DNA of 64,000 bases from Maricaulaceae bacterium EIL42A08 (GTDB lineage: Bacteria; Pseudomonadota; Alphaproteobacteria; Caulobacterales; Maricaulaceae), in the NCBI GenBank assembly GCA_024178355.1, contig JAMZNZ010000006.1:310001-374000 (forward strand). The letters run 5' to 3'. The notes under the pieces are model-generated. The model was given only the letters and a program-made list of their open reading frames with translations. It was not told the DNA's origin and made no database searches. Shown one piece after another: positions 1-9,461 of this stretch. Every line of letters begins with the position of its first letter. Within the stretch, counting starts at the first letter, position 1. Both the position numbers and the translations under genes were made by a program.

Positions 1-1
1 G

Positions 2-1645
2 GCCTTTGTGCTGCGCTCGTCTGATAAGGACACCCAGATCCTGGCCGGTCGCGATGACGACCGTGATGCGGACCTGCGCATCGACTCTACCGCCTGGTTT
101 GAGCGTCAGGTTTACACCTACCAGCTCTCCGGCGACCATAGCTTCGACATCGGCCAGGGCCTGAACCTGGAATGGCGCGCGTCGACGTCTGACGCCTCGC
201 GCAACGCGCCAAACGGCCGTGAAGCGATTTACGAGGACGAGGACGGCGGCCCCGGCGTCGACTATCGCCTGCTGAACTCGATCGATGGTAACTCCATCAC
301 CTTCAGCCGCGTTGATGACGTCACCGATGATCTTGGCTTTGACCTGGAGCTGCCGACCACCCTGTTCGGCATGGACTGGGAGTGGAGCGCCGGTTACTCG
401 ACTATGAGCAAGGAGCGCACCGCTTACAGCCGCGAATTCGGCTTTGAGGGGTCGATCCCGGCCGATCTGGCTGACAGCCGCATCGATTTCATCTTTGCTG
501 ACCAGAACATCCTCGACACGCGCTTCCGTCTGCGTGAAATCGGCGGCGTTCTCACCCCGGAAGCCTATCGCGGTGAGCTGGATGTTGAGGGCTTCTATTT
601 CGGCTCTGACGTTGAGGTCTCGCCGTTCCTGCGTGCGGCCTTTGGCGTGCGATTTGAAGACGGTGAGCAGTCAGTAGACACCTTCGGGTTCCCGATTGAA
701 TCGACCGATAACGGCCTGGTCGAAACCCAGATCAACGAAGACTATGTCCTGCCAGCGGCCACGCTGACCTGGACCTTCGCCGATAACCTCCAGCTGCGTT
801 TGGGTTACTCGGAAACCATCACGCGTCCTCAGTTCCGTGAGCTTGGCTTTGCCGAGTTCTTCAACACCGAGACCGACGAGCGTTTCCGCGGCAACCCGTT
901 CCTGGTGAATACCGAGATCACCAACTACGACGCTCGTCTGGAATACTATTTCGGCCGCAACCAGTTCATCACTGCTGGCGTGTTCCACAAGGAGCTTGAA
1001 AACCCGATCGTGGAATACATCCTGCCGGAAGGGGAAACGCTTGCGACCTCCTTCATCAACGGACCGGAAGCCACACTCACCGGTTTTGAGCTGGAGTACG
1101 AGCAGACCTTCGCCATGGGCGATATCTTCGACGGTGAATTCTGGCAGGACGCTGAAGTGTTCGTGAAGGCCAATTACACCTACACGAATAGCGAGATGTC
1201 TGCGGGTGCCAATGACACGGTGATCGTGGCCAACCCGTCTGCGGGTAACCCGGTGGCTGCGGTTGAATCAGCGGGTGGTTATATCCTCGATGGTCAGGCC
1301 CTTCAGGGTCAGTCCGAAAATCTCGCCAATCTCCAGATTGGCTGGGAGGAAGATGATCACCGCACTGCGCTGCTGTTCAACTATACCGGTGAGCGCACAC
1401 GTGCGCTGGCGAATGTGGCCCGTGGTCTGCCTGAAGTGGTTGAAGAGCCGCCCTTCTTGGTCGACCTCGTTCATAGCCGCAGCTGGGAAATGCAGGACGG
1501 AGGGTATCTGGACGTACGCTTTGCGGTTCGCAACCTGCTTGACGAAAACTACACCGCTAGCCAGTCGTCTGGTGGAACCAACCTGGTCGTGGATAGCTAT
1601 GAAATCGGCACGACCTTCTCACTGTCGGTAAGCCGCTCCTTCTAG
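2..1645 (+). CDS. TonB-dependent receptor, C-terminal part (cut by window edge)
   Basis: The reading frame is open to the left edge of the window, so the GTG at 8 is not a credible start and the plug domain lies outside. About 547 residues of the beta-barrel are present, with alternating aromatic/polar strands, strand motifs such as LRLGYSETITRPQF and LRFE-type turns, and a terminal phenylalanine (SVSRSF), the usual C-terminal signature for outer-membrane assembly. These receptors import a ligand across the outer membrane using TonB-ExbBD energy. The substrate cannot be told from the barrel alone. A strong intrinsic terminator follows, so it is probably transcribed separately from the secretion operon downstream. 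Confidence 0.9.
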   Translation, partial: AFVLRSSDKDTQILAGRDDDRDADLRIDSTAWFERQVYTYQLSGDHSFDIGQGLNLEWRASTSDASRNAPNGREAIYEDEDGGPGVDYRLLNSIDGNSITFSRVDDVTDDLGFDLELPTTLFGMDWEWSAGYSTMSKERTAYSREFGFEGSIPADLADSRIDFIFADQNILDTRFRLREIGGVLTPEAYRGELDVEGFYFGSDVEVSPFLRAAFGVRFEDGEQSVDTFGFPIESTDNGLVETQINEDYVLPAATLTWTFADNLQLRLGYSETITRPQFRELGFAEFFNTETDERFRGNPFLVNTEITNYDARLEYYFGRNQFITAGVFHKELENPIVEYILPEGETLATSFINGPEATLTGFELEYEQTFAMGDIFDGEFWQDAEVFVKANYTYTNSEMSAGANDTVIVANPSAGNPVAAVESAGGYILDGQALQGQSENLANLQIGWEEDDHRTALLFNYTGERTRALANVARGLPEVVEEPPFLVDLVHSRSWEMQDGGYLDVRFAVRNLLDENYTASQSSGGTNLVVDSYEIGTTFSLSVSRSF

Positions 1646-1678
1646 GGCGCTGCCTACCTGTCAGCTGAGCGAAAGACC

Positions 1679-1723
1679 GGGCGGGTTTTCCAATAAATCG
1701 GAAATCCCGCCCTACGTCTTTTT
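1679..1723 (+). terminator. Intrinsic terminator after the TonB receptor
   Basis: GGGCGGG (1679-1685) pairs with CCCGCCC (1706-1712). After one T-T mismatch a further five pairs extend the stem inward, with an 8-nt loop. A T-rich run (1717-1723) follows. The site lies 34 bases after the receptor stop codon. Confidence 0.85.
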
Positions 1724-1806
1724 CGTTAAGTTATTCCTCAGGATAATCGGACCTGGATCTTAAGACCGCTTTTCATCCGGGCCCGGACGTGATTGAACTT
1801 CACTCT

Positions 1807-2703
1807 ATGGCTGCAGATCATCTGACCCAAAGCGCATCCTCGCGCCCCACAAGTGCTGCGTCGCTATCCAAATGGATCGCGCGCGGTGTGGAATTGGCGT
1901 TGGTGGCTATGCTGGCCTTTTGGGCAGCTCAGGCGGTGTGGTTTGTCACTTACGGCGATGCAGTCCGGCCACTTGATATCTCAACGTCGACCGCGCAGGC
2001 AGGTGGCTCGACCTCTCGTGTCTCCGATCTGTCTGTCCTGACCGGGATGAGTCTGTTTGCGGCCAGTGCCCATATGGAAGAGGCAGGGCCACAAGTCGTT
2101 CCTGAAACCCGCTTGAACCTGAGCCTCAGTGGCGTGCGTGCGGGCTCGGACCCGCGGTCCGGGGCGGCCTTTATCGAGGCCCCCAATACCGGCCAGCGCT
2201 CCTATGCGCCTGGCGACGAGATTGCAACCGGTGTGACGCTGGAAGAAATCTATGGCGACCGCGTGATTATCAGTCGCGGTGGCAGCCGTGAGAGCCTGTT
2301 TATTAGCCAGGAAGCGGCGGAGCGCGCGCGCAATGCCGCCACTGGTGCGGCACCGCCGCCGACTTCGACCGCGACAATGACCGCAAGCCCGTTATCCGGG
2401 CAGCCGGACCTTGAACTGGCCCGTTCGCTGGACGTGGAGGACTGGGTGGAGGGTTTGCGACTTGCCCCCCGCTTTGAGGATGGCCAGATCACCGGTCTTC
2501 GTGTGCGCGACAATTCCCATCTGGAAATTTTGCGCGCGTCTGGCCTGCAGCCAGGTGATATTATTATCGCTTTAAACGGCCAGCGCCTGACCAGCCTGGA
2601 GGCAGCACAGCGCGCGCTCTCGTCCCTTGAAACCGTTGACCGACTTTCCCTGTCGCTGGAGCGGAATGACGCGCCAGTCCAGATTGATGTTCCGCTGAAC
2701 TAG
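1807..2703 (+). CDS. gspC: Type II secretion protein GspC
   Basis: Inner-membrane clamp protein that links the secretin GspD to the inner-membrane platform of the type II secretion system. There is a short cytoplasmic N-terminus and one membrane helix at about residues 28-46 (ALVAMLAFWAAQAVWFV). A periplasmic HR-like domain follows, which contains LNLSLSGVRAG and the SRESLFISQ segment. The C-terminal part is a PDZ-like domain (SGLQPGDIIIALNG). The ATG at 1807 is preferred; a GTG at 1789 is in frame and would add six residues, and neither has a strong ribosome site. It is the first gene of an unbroken gspC-N run and ends 25 bases before gspD. Confidence 0.85.
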   Translation: MAADHLTQSASSRPTSAASLSKWIARGVELALVAMLAFWAAQAVWFVTYGDAVRPLDISTSTAQAGGSTSRVSDLSVLTGMSLFAASAHMEEAGPQVVPETRLNLSLSGVRAGSDPRSGAAFIEAPNTGQRSYAPGDEIATGVTLEEIYGDRVIISRGGSRESLFISQEAAERARNAATGAAPPPTSTATMTASPLSGQPDLELARSLDVEDWVEGLRLAPRFEDGQITGLRVRDNSHLEILRASGLQPGDIIIALNGQRLTSLEAAQRALSSLETVDRLSLSLERNDAPVQIDVPLN

Positions 2704-2728
2704 ACTGCGGATCGCGAGGAGCCTGACG

Positions 2729-4735
2729 ATGATTGCCAAACGCCTAGCCAAACTCCAGACCGTAGCGCTTGCTGCGGTTTTGAGCCTGGGGCTTATCGCA
2801 AGCCTTCCCGCCGCGGGCATCGCACAGCAGTCGGGGGCCCAGACGCTGAATTTCCGCGATACCGAGATTGCTGCGGTGATCGAAGATGTCTCACGGCTGA
2901 CCGGTTATACCTTTATTGTCGACCCTGAAGTGCGCGGGCGCATCACCATCACATCTCAGTCCCCACTGACGCCTGAGGAGGTTTTCCAGGTCTTCCTTTC
3001 GACCTTGCGCGTTAATGGTTATGCGGCTGTTCGTACTGCGCCGGGGGTCTTTCAGATAGTCCCGATTGCCGAAGGCGCGCGCGCCGGTGCACCGGTTGGC
3101 GGAGCCCGCGATGGTGATGTCTTCCTGACGTCTGTATTTCGGCTGACCAACACCTCGGCGCGTGATGCTGTGCGTGCCATTGGTCCGATGATCAGCGGTA
3201 ACGGTGCGGCGAATGCGGTTGAAGGCGGCAATCTGATCGTGGTGGTCGACTTTGCCAGCAATGTTCAATCCATCGAAGAAGTGCTGCGTGCCATGGATGT
3301 GGACCGCTCTACCGTCGAAATGCTGGTTCTGGAGAATATTCCGGCTGAAGACATGGTTTCCATCGTAGAGCGCCTGCGTACCCGAACCGCTCAGGGTGAA
3401 GATGACCGGGCCTTCGCAGTCACTGTCGCAGCGGTCCCGGCTTCCAATGCGCTTCTTATGCGTGGAGAGCCTCGGGCTGTGGGTGAAATGATTGCCCTGG
3501 CACGCCGGGTGGACGCGGTCAGCGCGTCGAACCAGTCCTTCCGTGTGGTTTATCTTGACCACGCTGAAGGCGAACAGCTCCTGCCGATCCTCGAGCAGTT
3601 TGCCGAGGCCCTGACACCAGGCGAGGCGGGCAGCGGACGTCCGATTTCCATTGCTCACCATGCCCCCACCAACGCCATTATTCTCAACGCTGATCCCGAT
3701 CTCCTGCGCGAGCTGGAGCAGGTGATTGGACGCCTCGATATTCGTCGCCCGCAGGTGCAGGTCGAAGCGATTGTGGTGGAAATCTCTGACCAGGCTGCAC
3801 GCGATCTTGGCGTTCAGTTCCTGTTGTCCGGTGATGGCTCCAATGCAACGCCATTTGGCTATACGCGCTATGACTCGTCGACCTCGCCTGATCTGCTGGC
3901 GCTCGCCGGTGCCCTGATCACCGATGGCTTTTCTGATGACACCACCAGCAGCGCTGGCGGGGCAAACCTGCGCGAACTGGCGCTGGCGTCGCTTTTCGGG
4001 GCGCGGGGCGGTAGTTTTGGTGTGGGCGGCGAGATTGGTGATACCGGCGCGCTGTTTGGCGTTGTGCTCAATGCGCTGGAAGCCGATACCGATAGCAATG
4101 TGTTGTCCAAGCCCCAGGTGACGGTGCTCGATAACGAAGCGGCCTCCCTGATTGTCGGGCAGCAAATCCCGATCACCACCGGTGAATCGCTGGGCGCTAA
4201 TAACGCCAACCCTTTCCGCCAGATCGAGCGTCAGGATGTGGGCGTCAAGCTGGAAGTCACGCCTCAGATCAACGACGGCGATACGATCCGGCTTAATATC
4301 GTCCAGGAAGTCTCCTCGGTGGCCGGTCCTGTGAGCGCCAACTTCCAGGAATTGATCACCAATACCCGCCAGATCTCCACCACAGTGCTGGCTGACAACG
4401 GCGAAATCATTGTGCTGGGTGGTCTGATCGAGACCGACGAACAGGTTGCCACCGACGCGGTGCCGGGCCTGTCCCGTTTGCCGGTGGCCGGGCGTCTTTT
4501 CCAGAACCAGGCCCGCTCCACGACACGCCGGAATCTTATGGTCTTCTTGCGCCCTGTGATCATCCGCGGTCCCGAGGACATGCGCCGGGTGACCCGTAAC
4601 GCCTATGACTACTCGGTCGCGGCCCAGCGTGCGGCTGACGACGGGCGTTCCAGCCTTGATGATCTGGTCGACATGATGCTGGACGGGGAGGCTGCTTTTG
4701 ATCGCCCGCTACCGGCTCGCGAAGAGGGTAACTAG
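2729..4735 (+). CDS. gspD: Type II secretion secretin GspD
   Basis: Outer-membrane channel of the type II secretion system, 668 residues, close to the family norm. A signal peptide (about residues 1-31, ending AAGIAQQ) precedes an N0 domain starting LNFRDTEIAAVIEDVSRLTG. N1-N3 repeats follow (VFRLTNTSARDAVRAIGPM, VVYLDHAEGEQLLPIL). The secretin core contains VEAIVVEISDQAARDLGVQF and the highly conserved PQVTVLDNEAASLIVGQQIP. The late motif IIVLGGLIETDEQ...VPGLSRLPVAGRLF is the classical secretin signature. A GCGAGGAG ribosome site sits 7 bases before the ATG. Confidence 0.97.
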   Translation: MIAKRLAKLQTVALAAVLSLGLIASLPAAGIAQQSGAQTLNFRDTEIAAVIEDVSRLTGYTFIVDPEVRGRITITSQSPLTPEEVFQVFLSTLRVNGYAAVRTAPGVFQIVPIAEGARAGAPVGGARDGDVFLTSVFRLTNTSARDAVRAIGPMISGNGAANAVEGGNLIVVVDFASNVQSIEEVLRAMDVDRSTVEMLVLENIPAEDMVSIVERLRTRTAQGEDDRAFAVTVAAVPASNALLMRGEPRAVGEMIALARRVDAVSASNQSFRVVYLDHAEGEQLLPILEQFAEALTPGEAGSGRPISIAHHAPTNAIILNADPDLLRELEQVIGRLDIRRPQVQVEAIVVEISDQAARDLGVQFLLSGDGSNATPFGYTRYDSSTSPDLLALAGALITDGFSDDTTSSAGGANLRELALASLFGARGGSFGVGGEIGDTGALFGVVLNALEADTDSNVLSKPQVTVLDNEAASLIVGQQIPITTGESLGANNANPFRQIERQDVGVKLEVTPQINDGDTIRLNIVQEVSSVAGPVSANFQELITNTRQISTTVLADNGEIIVLGGLIETDEQVATDAVPGLSRLPVAGRLFQNQARSTTRRNLMVFLRPVIIRGPEDMRRVTRNAYDYSVAAQRAADDGRSSLDDLVDMMLDGEAAFDRPLPAREEGN

Positions 4736-4738
4736 ACC

Positions 4739-6226
4739 TTGAAGCCGCTTGCCTACGCCTTTGCTCGCGAGCACGGCATCGCCCTTCAGATCGGCGAGGC
4801 TCAAGCCTTTCTGTTCCGCGAAGGGGCGGACCCGCTGCGATTGATCGAGGCGCGCCGTGCGGCGGGTGCGGCCTATGAGGTGAAAACCCTCGATGCACGC
4901 CGCTATGACCAGGCGCTGTCGGACATCTATGCCTTTGATGGTCTGGCTCAGTCAGCCGCAGACAGTGACGAGGATGACGACGATCTGTCCAGTCTGACCG
5001 AGTTGATCAACGACATCCCGAAAACCGAAGACCTGCTCGACAGTGCCTCTGATGCGCCGATTATCCGGCTGATCAATGGTTTGATTGCCGAGGCTGTGCG
5101 CTCCGGCGCGTCTGATGTTCACGTAGAGCCGTTTGAAGAGCGGGTTTCGGTGCGCCTGCGGGTTGATGGCGTGCTGCGTGAGGCAGTCAGTCTGTCCTCA
5201 AAGCTTTCCCCGCCCCTAATCAGCCGGATCAAGGTGATGGCGCGCCTGGATATCGCTGAAAAACGCGTGCCGCAGGATGGTCGCCTGAGCCTGACGCTGG
5301 GCGGCAAGTCGGTGGATGTCCGCGTGTCGACCCTTCCTTCGCGCTACGGCGAACGCGTTGTGCTGCGCCTTCTCGACAAGGAGAGTTCGCGCTTCTCCAT
5401 GGAAGATCTCGGCATGGCGACCGACCAGCTTGCGGACCTGGAAAAAGTTCTCGCCCAGCCCAACGGCATCGTTTTGGTCACCGGCCCAACCGGTGCCGGT
5501 AAGACCACGACGCTCTATGCTGGTCTGAATCTTCTCAACGACCAGAGCCGCAATATCCTGACCGTGGAAGACCCGGTGGAATACGCCGTGGAGGGTATCG
5601 GCCAGACTCAGGTGAATACGAAGGTCGGCATGACCTTCGCGGCCGGCCTGCGAGCGATCCTTCGTCAGGATCCAGACGTGGTGATGGTCGGTGAGATTCG
5701 CGACCATGAGACCGCCGAGATTGCCGTGCAGGCCTCTCTGACCGGTCACCTGGTGCTGTCGACCGTCCACACCAATTCTGCCGTTGCGGCGATTACCCGG
5801 CTGCGCGACATGGGCGTGGAGAGCTATCTTCTGGCCTCCACCGTCAGTGCTGTTCTGGCTCAACGCCTCGTGCGCCGCCTCTGCCCGTCCTGCAAGCAGC
5901 CCTATGAGGCCGATGAGGCTGAGCGGCGGATGCTGGACCTGAAGGCCGGTGAGGGCGCGACGCTTTACCGTCCAATGGGCTGTGACAGCTGCGGTGGAAC
6001 CGGGTTTGCCGGGCGTCGCGGTGTCTACGAGATCGCTGTTGTGGACGACCATCTGCGCACCTTGATCCATGACGATGCCCGCGAGAGCGCTCTGGCGGCT
6101 GCGGCCTTTACCAAGCGTGATACGCTGTGGCGGTCGGGTGTGAAGCTGGCGCTGGCCGGTGAGACCAGCCTTGCTGAAGTGATGCGTGTATGTCGGGAGG
6201 ACGCCGAACGCGATGGCGGCGTTTGA
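4739..6226 (+). CDS. gspE: Type II secretion ATPase GspE
   Basis: Cytoplasmic hexameric ATPase that powers pseudopilus assembly, 495 residues. The N-terminal GspL-binding domain is followed by the nucleotide-binding core, with Walker A GPTGAGKTT, an Asp box (TVEDPVEY), Walker B (VVMVGEIRD) and a His box (GHLVLSTVHTN). The C-terminal zinc site is a complete tetracysteine motif, CPSC and CDSC separated by about 29 residues. Translation appears to begin at a TTG three bases after the gspD stop, with GAAGAGGG inside the gspD end serving as ribosome site. The rare start codon may tune the ATPase to a low level. Confidence 0.95.
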   Translation: MKPLAYAFAREHGIALQIGEAQAFLFREGADPLRLIEARRAAGAAYEVKTLDARRYDQALSDIYAFDGLAQSAADSDEDDDDLSSLTELINDIPKTEDLLDSASDAPIIRLINGLIAEAVRSGASDVHVEPFEERVSVRLRVDGVLREAVSLSSKLSPPLISRIKVMARLDIAEKRVPQDGRLSLTLGGKSVDVRVSTLPSRYGERVVLRLLDKESSRFSMEDLGMATDQLADLEKVLAQPNGIVLVTGPTGAGKTTTLYAGLNLLNDQSRNILTVEDPVEYAVEGIGQTQVNTKVGMTFAAGLRAILRQDPDVVMVGEIRDHETAEIAVQASLTGHLVLSTVHTNSAVAAITRLRDMGVESYLLASTVSAVLAQRLVRRLCPSCKQPYEADEAERRMLDLKAGEGATLYRPMGCDSCGGTGFAGRRGVYEIAVVDDHLRTLIHDDARESALAAAAFTKRDTLWRSGVKLALAGETSLAEVMRVCREDAERDGGV

Positions 6227-7436
6227 GTATGAAGCCCTGGACGCGACCGGTAAACGCACCCGCGGCTTGCTGTCGGCGGATTCTGAAGCGGCCGCCCGGC
6301 GCGAGCTGAGGCGCCGCCGCCTGGCTCCCCTATCGGTGAGCCGGGCCGGTGAAGGTCAATCGTCCAAAGGATTGATCGAGCGATTCAGTGGTCCCCCGCC
6401 CATGAGCCAGCGAGATCTGATGGGGGCTACGCGCCAGCTCGCGACGCTGATCGGAGCCGGTATGCCGGTGGAAGAAGCTGTCGGCGTTGTTGGCGGACAA
6501 GCGACCGGCACCGTGACCGCGCGTGTGCTGATGGAGGTTCGCGCCAAGGTCACCGAAGGTGAGCGCTTGTCCGATGCCATGGCAGCCCATCCGCGAAGCT
6601 TCCCAGCGGTGTATCGCGCGATGGTCGCAGCAGGTGAAAGCGCAGGCGGACTGGACCAGGTTCTGGACCGCCTGGCCGATTATCTGGAGAAAGCTGACCA
6701 GTTTAAACGCAAGGTGGGCTCGGCACTCATTTATCCCGGCGTGCTGGGGGGAATGGCGCTTCTGGTCGTGGTCTTTTTGCTGACCTTCATCGTGCCACGC
6801 ATATCCGAGCAGCTAACCTCCATGGGCCAGACCCTGCCCGGGATCACCAGCTTTGTGATTGGTCTGTCGAACGGCCTGGCGCAGATCTGGCCGGTGCTGC
6901 TTGGGATCGTTCTGGTTGCGGTTATCGCCAGCGTGATCGCGCTTCGCCAGGAAGTGGTGCGAAAAGCGCGCGACAGCACGCTGCTCAACCTGCTAGCCCT
7001 TGGCGGCTTTATTGAGCGAACCGAGGCGGCGCGGTTTGCGCGCACCATGGGCATCCTGATCGATGCTGGCGCGGTGCTTCCCGACGCCCTGCGCGCGGCC
7101 AGACGGGCTGCGGGCAATCTGGCCTTCCAGGATGTGATCGCCGGTGTGATCGAGCAGGTTGAAACCGGGCGAGGCCTTGCCGATGCGCTTCGTGCCAGCA
7201 AGGCGTTTCCACCCATCCTCATTTACATGATCGCCGCCGGTGAGCGCTCCGGGCGTCTTGCCGATATGTTTGAGCGCGCCGCCAATCACCTGGAAGCCGA
7301 TATCGATGGCGCGGTCAGCACTGGCCTCAGCCTGCTGGAGCCGGGCATTATCATATTCATGGCTGGGATCGTTATGGTGATCGTTCTGGCGATCCTGCTA
7401 CCTATGATCCAGCTTAGTACTTCTCCGATGCTATAG
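6213..7436 (+). CDS. gspF: Type II secretion inner-membrane platform protein GspF
   Basis: Polytopic inner-membrane protein at the centre of the secretion platform, about 407 residues. Two cytoplasmic GspF repeats are present (MSQRDLMGATRQLATLIGAGMPVEEAV, and IERTEAARFARTMGILIDAGAVLPDAL). Each is followed by membrane helices (LGGMALLVVVFLLTFIVP, then GIVMVIVLAILLPMIQL at the end). The ATG at 6213 (protein begins MAAFEYEALD) is chosen over a GTG at 6186 because GGGAGG lies 12 bases before it and MAAFxYxAxD is the family's usual beginning. It overlaps gspE by 14 bases. Confidence 0.95.
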   Translation: MAAFEYEALDATGKRTRGLLSADSEAAARRELRRRRLAPLSVSRAGEGQSSKGLIERFSGPPPMSQRDLMGATRQLATLIGAGMPVEEAVGVVGGQATGTVTARVLMEVRAKVTEGERLSDAMAAHPRSFPAVYRAMVAAGESAGGLDQVLDRLADYLEKADQFKRKVGSALIYPGVLGGMALLVVVFLLTFIVPRISEQLTSMGQTLPGITSFVIGLSNGLAQIWPVLLGIVLVAVIASVIALRQEVVRKARDSTLLNLLALGGFIERTEAARFARTMGILIDAGAVLPDALRAARRAAGNLAFQDVIAGVIEQVETGRGLADALRASKAFPPILIYMIAAGERSGRLADMFERAANHLEADIDGAVSTGLSLLEPGIIIFMAGIVMVIVLAILLPMIQLSTSPML

Positions 7437-7463
7437 TTGCGTTGCGAGACAAGGAGACACGTC

Positions 7464-7931
7464 ATGACCGATGACATTCAAATCGAAGAGCCCGCCATCA
7501 AGGATCGCGAAGCCGGCCTTTCGCTGATCGAGGTGCTGGCAGTGCTGGCCATCATCGGCATTGTGGGAACGATCGTGGTCATCAATGTTCTGCCGCTGAT
7601 CGGCGGGGCGAATACTCAGGCCGCCGAGGCGCAGGTCAGCCAGCTTGAACAGGGTGTTGAGACCTATCGCCTTGTCATTGGCCGCTACCCCTCGACCGAG
7701 GAAGGCCTTGAAGCACTGGTTGTGCCGCCGGAAGATCCCCGCGATGCCGCTCGCTTCCCTGAAGATGGCTTCATTAACGAGCTGCCGCTCGATCCCTGGG
7801 GCAATCCCTTCCAGTATCTCTATCCGGGCGAAAATGGTCGGTTCGATATCTGGACCTGGGGGGCAGATGGCCGTCCGGGCGGTGAAGGCGAAGACGCCGA
7901 TATTGGCAACTGGACGCCAGAGAGCAACTAA
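7464..7931 (+). CDS. gspG: Major pseudopilin GspG
   Basis: Main subunit of the type II secretion pseudopilus, about 155 residues. A short leader ends in Gly, followed by the mature N-terminus LSLIEVLAVLAIIGIVG, with Glu at +5 of the mature protein as required for prepilin processing. The C-terminal half has the GspG signatures TEEGLEAL, LPLDPWGNPFQYLYPGENGRFDIWTWGADGRPGGEGEDADIGNW, including the calcium-loop aspartates. AAGGAG lies 8 bases before the ATG at 7464. The stop codon overlaps the gspH start by one base. No prepilin peptidase (gspO) gene is visible in this window. Confidence 0.96.
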   Translation: MTDDIQIEEPAIKDREAGLSLIEVLAVLAIIGIVGTIVVINVLPLIGGANTQAAEAQVSQLEQGVETYRLVIGRYPSTEEGLEALVVPPEDPRDAARFPEDGFINELPLDPWGNPFQYLYPGENGRFDIWTWGADGRPGGEGEDADIGNWTPESN

Positions 7932-8452
7932 TGGCACGCGCCGACTTATCCAAGGACGCTGGCCTGTCCCTGATGGAGGTGCTCACCGCGCTGGCGGTGA
8001 TCGCGATCCTGACCGGGGCGGTGATTGTGTCCATGGGCAGTCGGCCCAGCGAGACTCGCCAGGCGGCCGATCAATTGATCACCCGCCTTGCTGAAGCGCG
8101 CGAGTTTGCGCTGGTTTCTGGAGAGACAATCGGCTTTGCCGCCGACTTTGATCAGCGTGGCTGGCGCTTCTTCCATGCCCCTGATGGCTTGTGGGAAGTG
8201 ATGGGCGATCACCCGGCCCTCGGTATTGAGCCGCTGCCGCGCGGGGTATCAATCTATGTTACCGAAGGCGCTCTTCAGCGCAGGGAGGACGAGGAGACGA
8301 GGGAAGCTCCTCAGGTCTTTTTTGACCCCACCGGATTTGACCAGCCCTTTGCCTACATTATCCGCAGTGACGACGACCGCTTCACCGTGTTGCGCGATGA
8401 GCGGGGCGAGCTGCGTCTCGTCACCGATGGGGCCGGGGTTGCAGCGTCATGA
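7931..8452 (+). CDS. gspH: Minor pseudopilin GspH
   Basis: Minor pseudopilin thought to cap or regulate the pseudopilus. Its prepilin leader reads SKDAG followed by LSLMEVLTALAVIAILTG, with the +5 glutamate. The remainder is a small globular periplasmic domain (GWRFFHAPDGLW, VFFDPTGFDQPFAYII). At 173 residues it matches the GspH family, and its position between gspG and gspI supports the assignment. It shares one base with gspG and four with gspI, so translation is likely coupled. Confidence 0.9.
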   Translation: MARADLSKDAGLSLMEVLTALAVIAILTGAVIVSMGSRPSETRQAADQLITRLAEAREFALVSGETIGFAADFDQRGWRFFHAPDGLWEVMGDHPALGIEPLPRGVSIYVTEGALQRREDEETREAPQVFFDPTGFDQPFAYIIRSDDDRFTVLRDERGELRLVTDGAGVAAS

Positions 8453-8811
8453 CCGGCAGGACCGAAGGCTTTTCCCTTGTTGAGATGCTGGCGGCCCTGT
8501 CCATTCTGGCGGTTGCCGGCGTTGCGTTGACCAATGCCATGACGTCCAGTGTCCGCGCCGCATCGCAGGCGCGCGATATCAGCCTTGCCGGTGTCGCGGC
8601 GGATAATGTGATGGCGCTCAACCTCGCCTCGGACCAGGGACAGGACTTGCGGGCGCGATCAGGGACGTATGAACTGGCAGGGACAGAGTACGACTGGACG
8701 CTGGCTCTTGAAGAAACGCCTGACCCTCAGCTCACCCGAGTCACGGTGACAATCGAGCGTGATGAACGCGAGCAGGCCCGCCGCGTAACCTTTGTGAGGG
8801 CGCGCTCATGA
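8449..8811 (+). CDS. gspI: Minor pseudopilin GspI
   Basis: Small minor pseudopilin (120 residues) of the tip complex GspI-J-K. The leader MTGRTEG is followed by FSLVEMLAALSILAVAGVALTNAM, the canonical cleavage site with Phe at +1 and Glu at +5. The C-terminal part has the family pattern of alternating strands ending in VTVTIERD and VTFVRARS. The ATGA overlaps with gspH and gspJ fit translational coupling. Confidence 0.92.
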   Translation: MTGRTEGFSLVEMLAALSILAVAGVALTNAMTSSVRAASQARDISLAGVAADNVMALNLASDQGQDLRARSGTYELAGTEYDWTLALEETPDPQLTRVTVTIERDEREQARRVTFVRARS

Positions 8812-9461
8812 CAGGACGTGAACAGGGCTTCTCCCTGCTTGAAGTGCTCGCCGCTGCCGCTGTTTTTGCGGTGGTGGCTTCGCTGTCCGCCAGCCTTTTG
8901 ATCGGCGCGCTACGCACTGAGGAACAGGGCGAGGCGGTGCTGTCGGAAGTCTCTGACGTGCATCGGATCGGCGCGCTCATTCGCGAGGATGTGGGCCAGA
9001 TTGCCATCCGCCCGGTGCGCAACTCTGAGGGCCTGAATGATCCACGCGTCTTTGCCACCGATATTACCGGGACCGAAGACGTGCGCACCCGCCTGACCGG
9101 CCCGGTGGAGATCATGGTGATGACGCGCAGCGGCTGGGCCAATCCAGGCCGCCTGCAGCCGCGTTCCAGCTTGCAGCGCGTGTCGTGGATCCTTGATGAG
9201 GACCGGCTCTACCGCAGTGTCTGGGCTTATCCCGATGCTGGGCTGGACACCGAGCCCCAACGTCAGCTGCTGGCTGAAGGGGTGATTGATGTCGAGATCG
9301 AGGTCCTGCAGGCGGGCGTCTGGCGGAACACAACCCGAGTCACCGCAGGCGAGCAGGGCGAAGCCGAGCTGCCAGATGCGGTGCGCCTACGCTATGGCTT
9401 GCCAGGGCTGGGCCAGCTGGAGCACATCATCCTGACCCCGGCGGTGGAGCCGCGCTCATGA
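8808..9461 (+). CDS. gspJ: Minor pseudopilin GspJ
   Basis: Minor pseudopilin of the tip complex, 217 residues. The leader MTGREQG is followed by FSLLEVLAAAAVFAVVASLSASLL, with Glu at +5. The globular domain contains the GspJ-like stretches WANPGRLQPRSSLQRVSWIL and LYRSVWAYPDAGLDTEPQRQLLAEGVIDVEIEVL. Four-base overlaps with gspI and gspK place it in one tightly coupled operon. Confidence 0.92.
   Translation: MTGREQGFSLLEVLAAAAVFAVVASLSASLLIGALRTEEQGEAVLSEVSDVHRIGALIREDVGQIAIRPVRNSEGLNDPRVFATDITGTEDVRTRLTGPVEIMVMTRSGWANPGRLQPRSSLQRVSWILDEDRLYRSVWAYPDAGLDTEPQRQLLAEGVIDVEIEVLQAGVWRNTTRVTAGEQGEAELPDAVRLRYGLPGLGQLEHIILTPAVEPRS

Noticed and set aside
2891-4165. Long minus-strand open frame opposite gspD
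   Set aside because: It mirrors the codon pattern of gspD, has no ribosome site or recognisable domain, and is typical antisense openness in GC-rich DNA.
5216-6259. Long minus-strand open frame opposite gspE
   Set aside because: It lies wholly within a clear ATPase gene, and its translation is His/Gln/Gly-rich noise.
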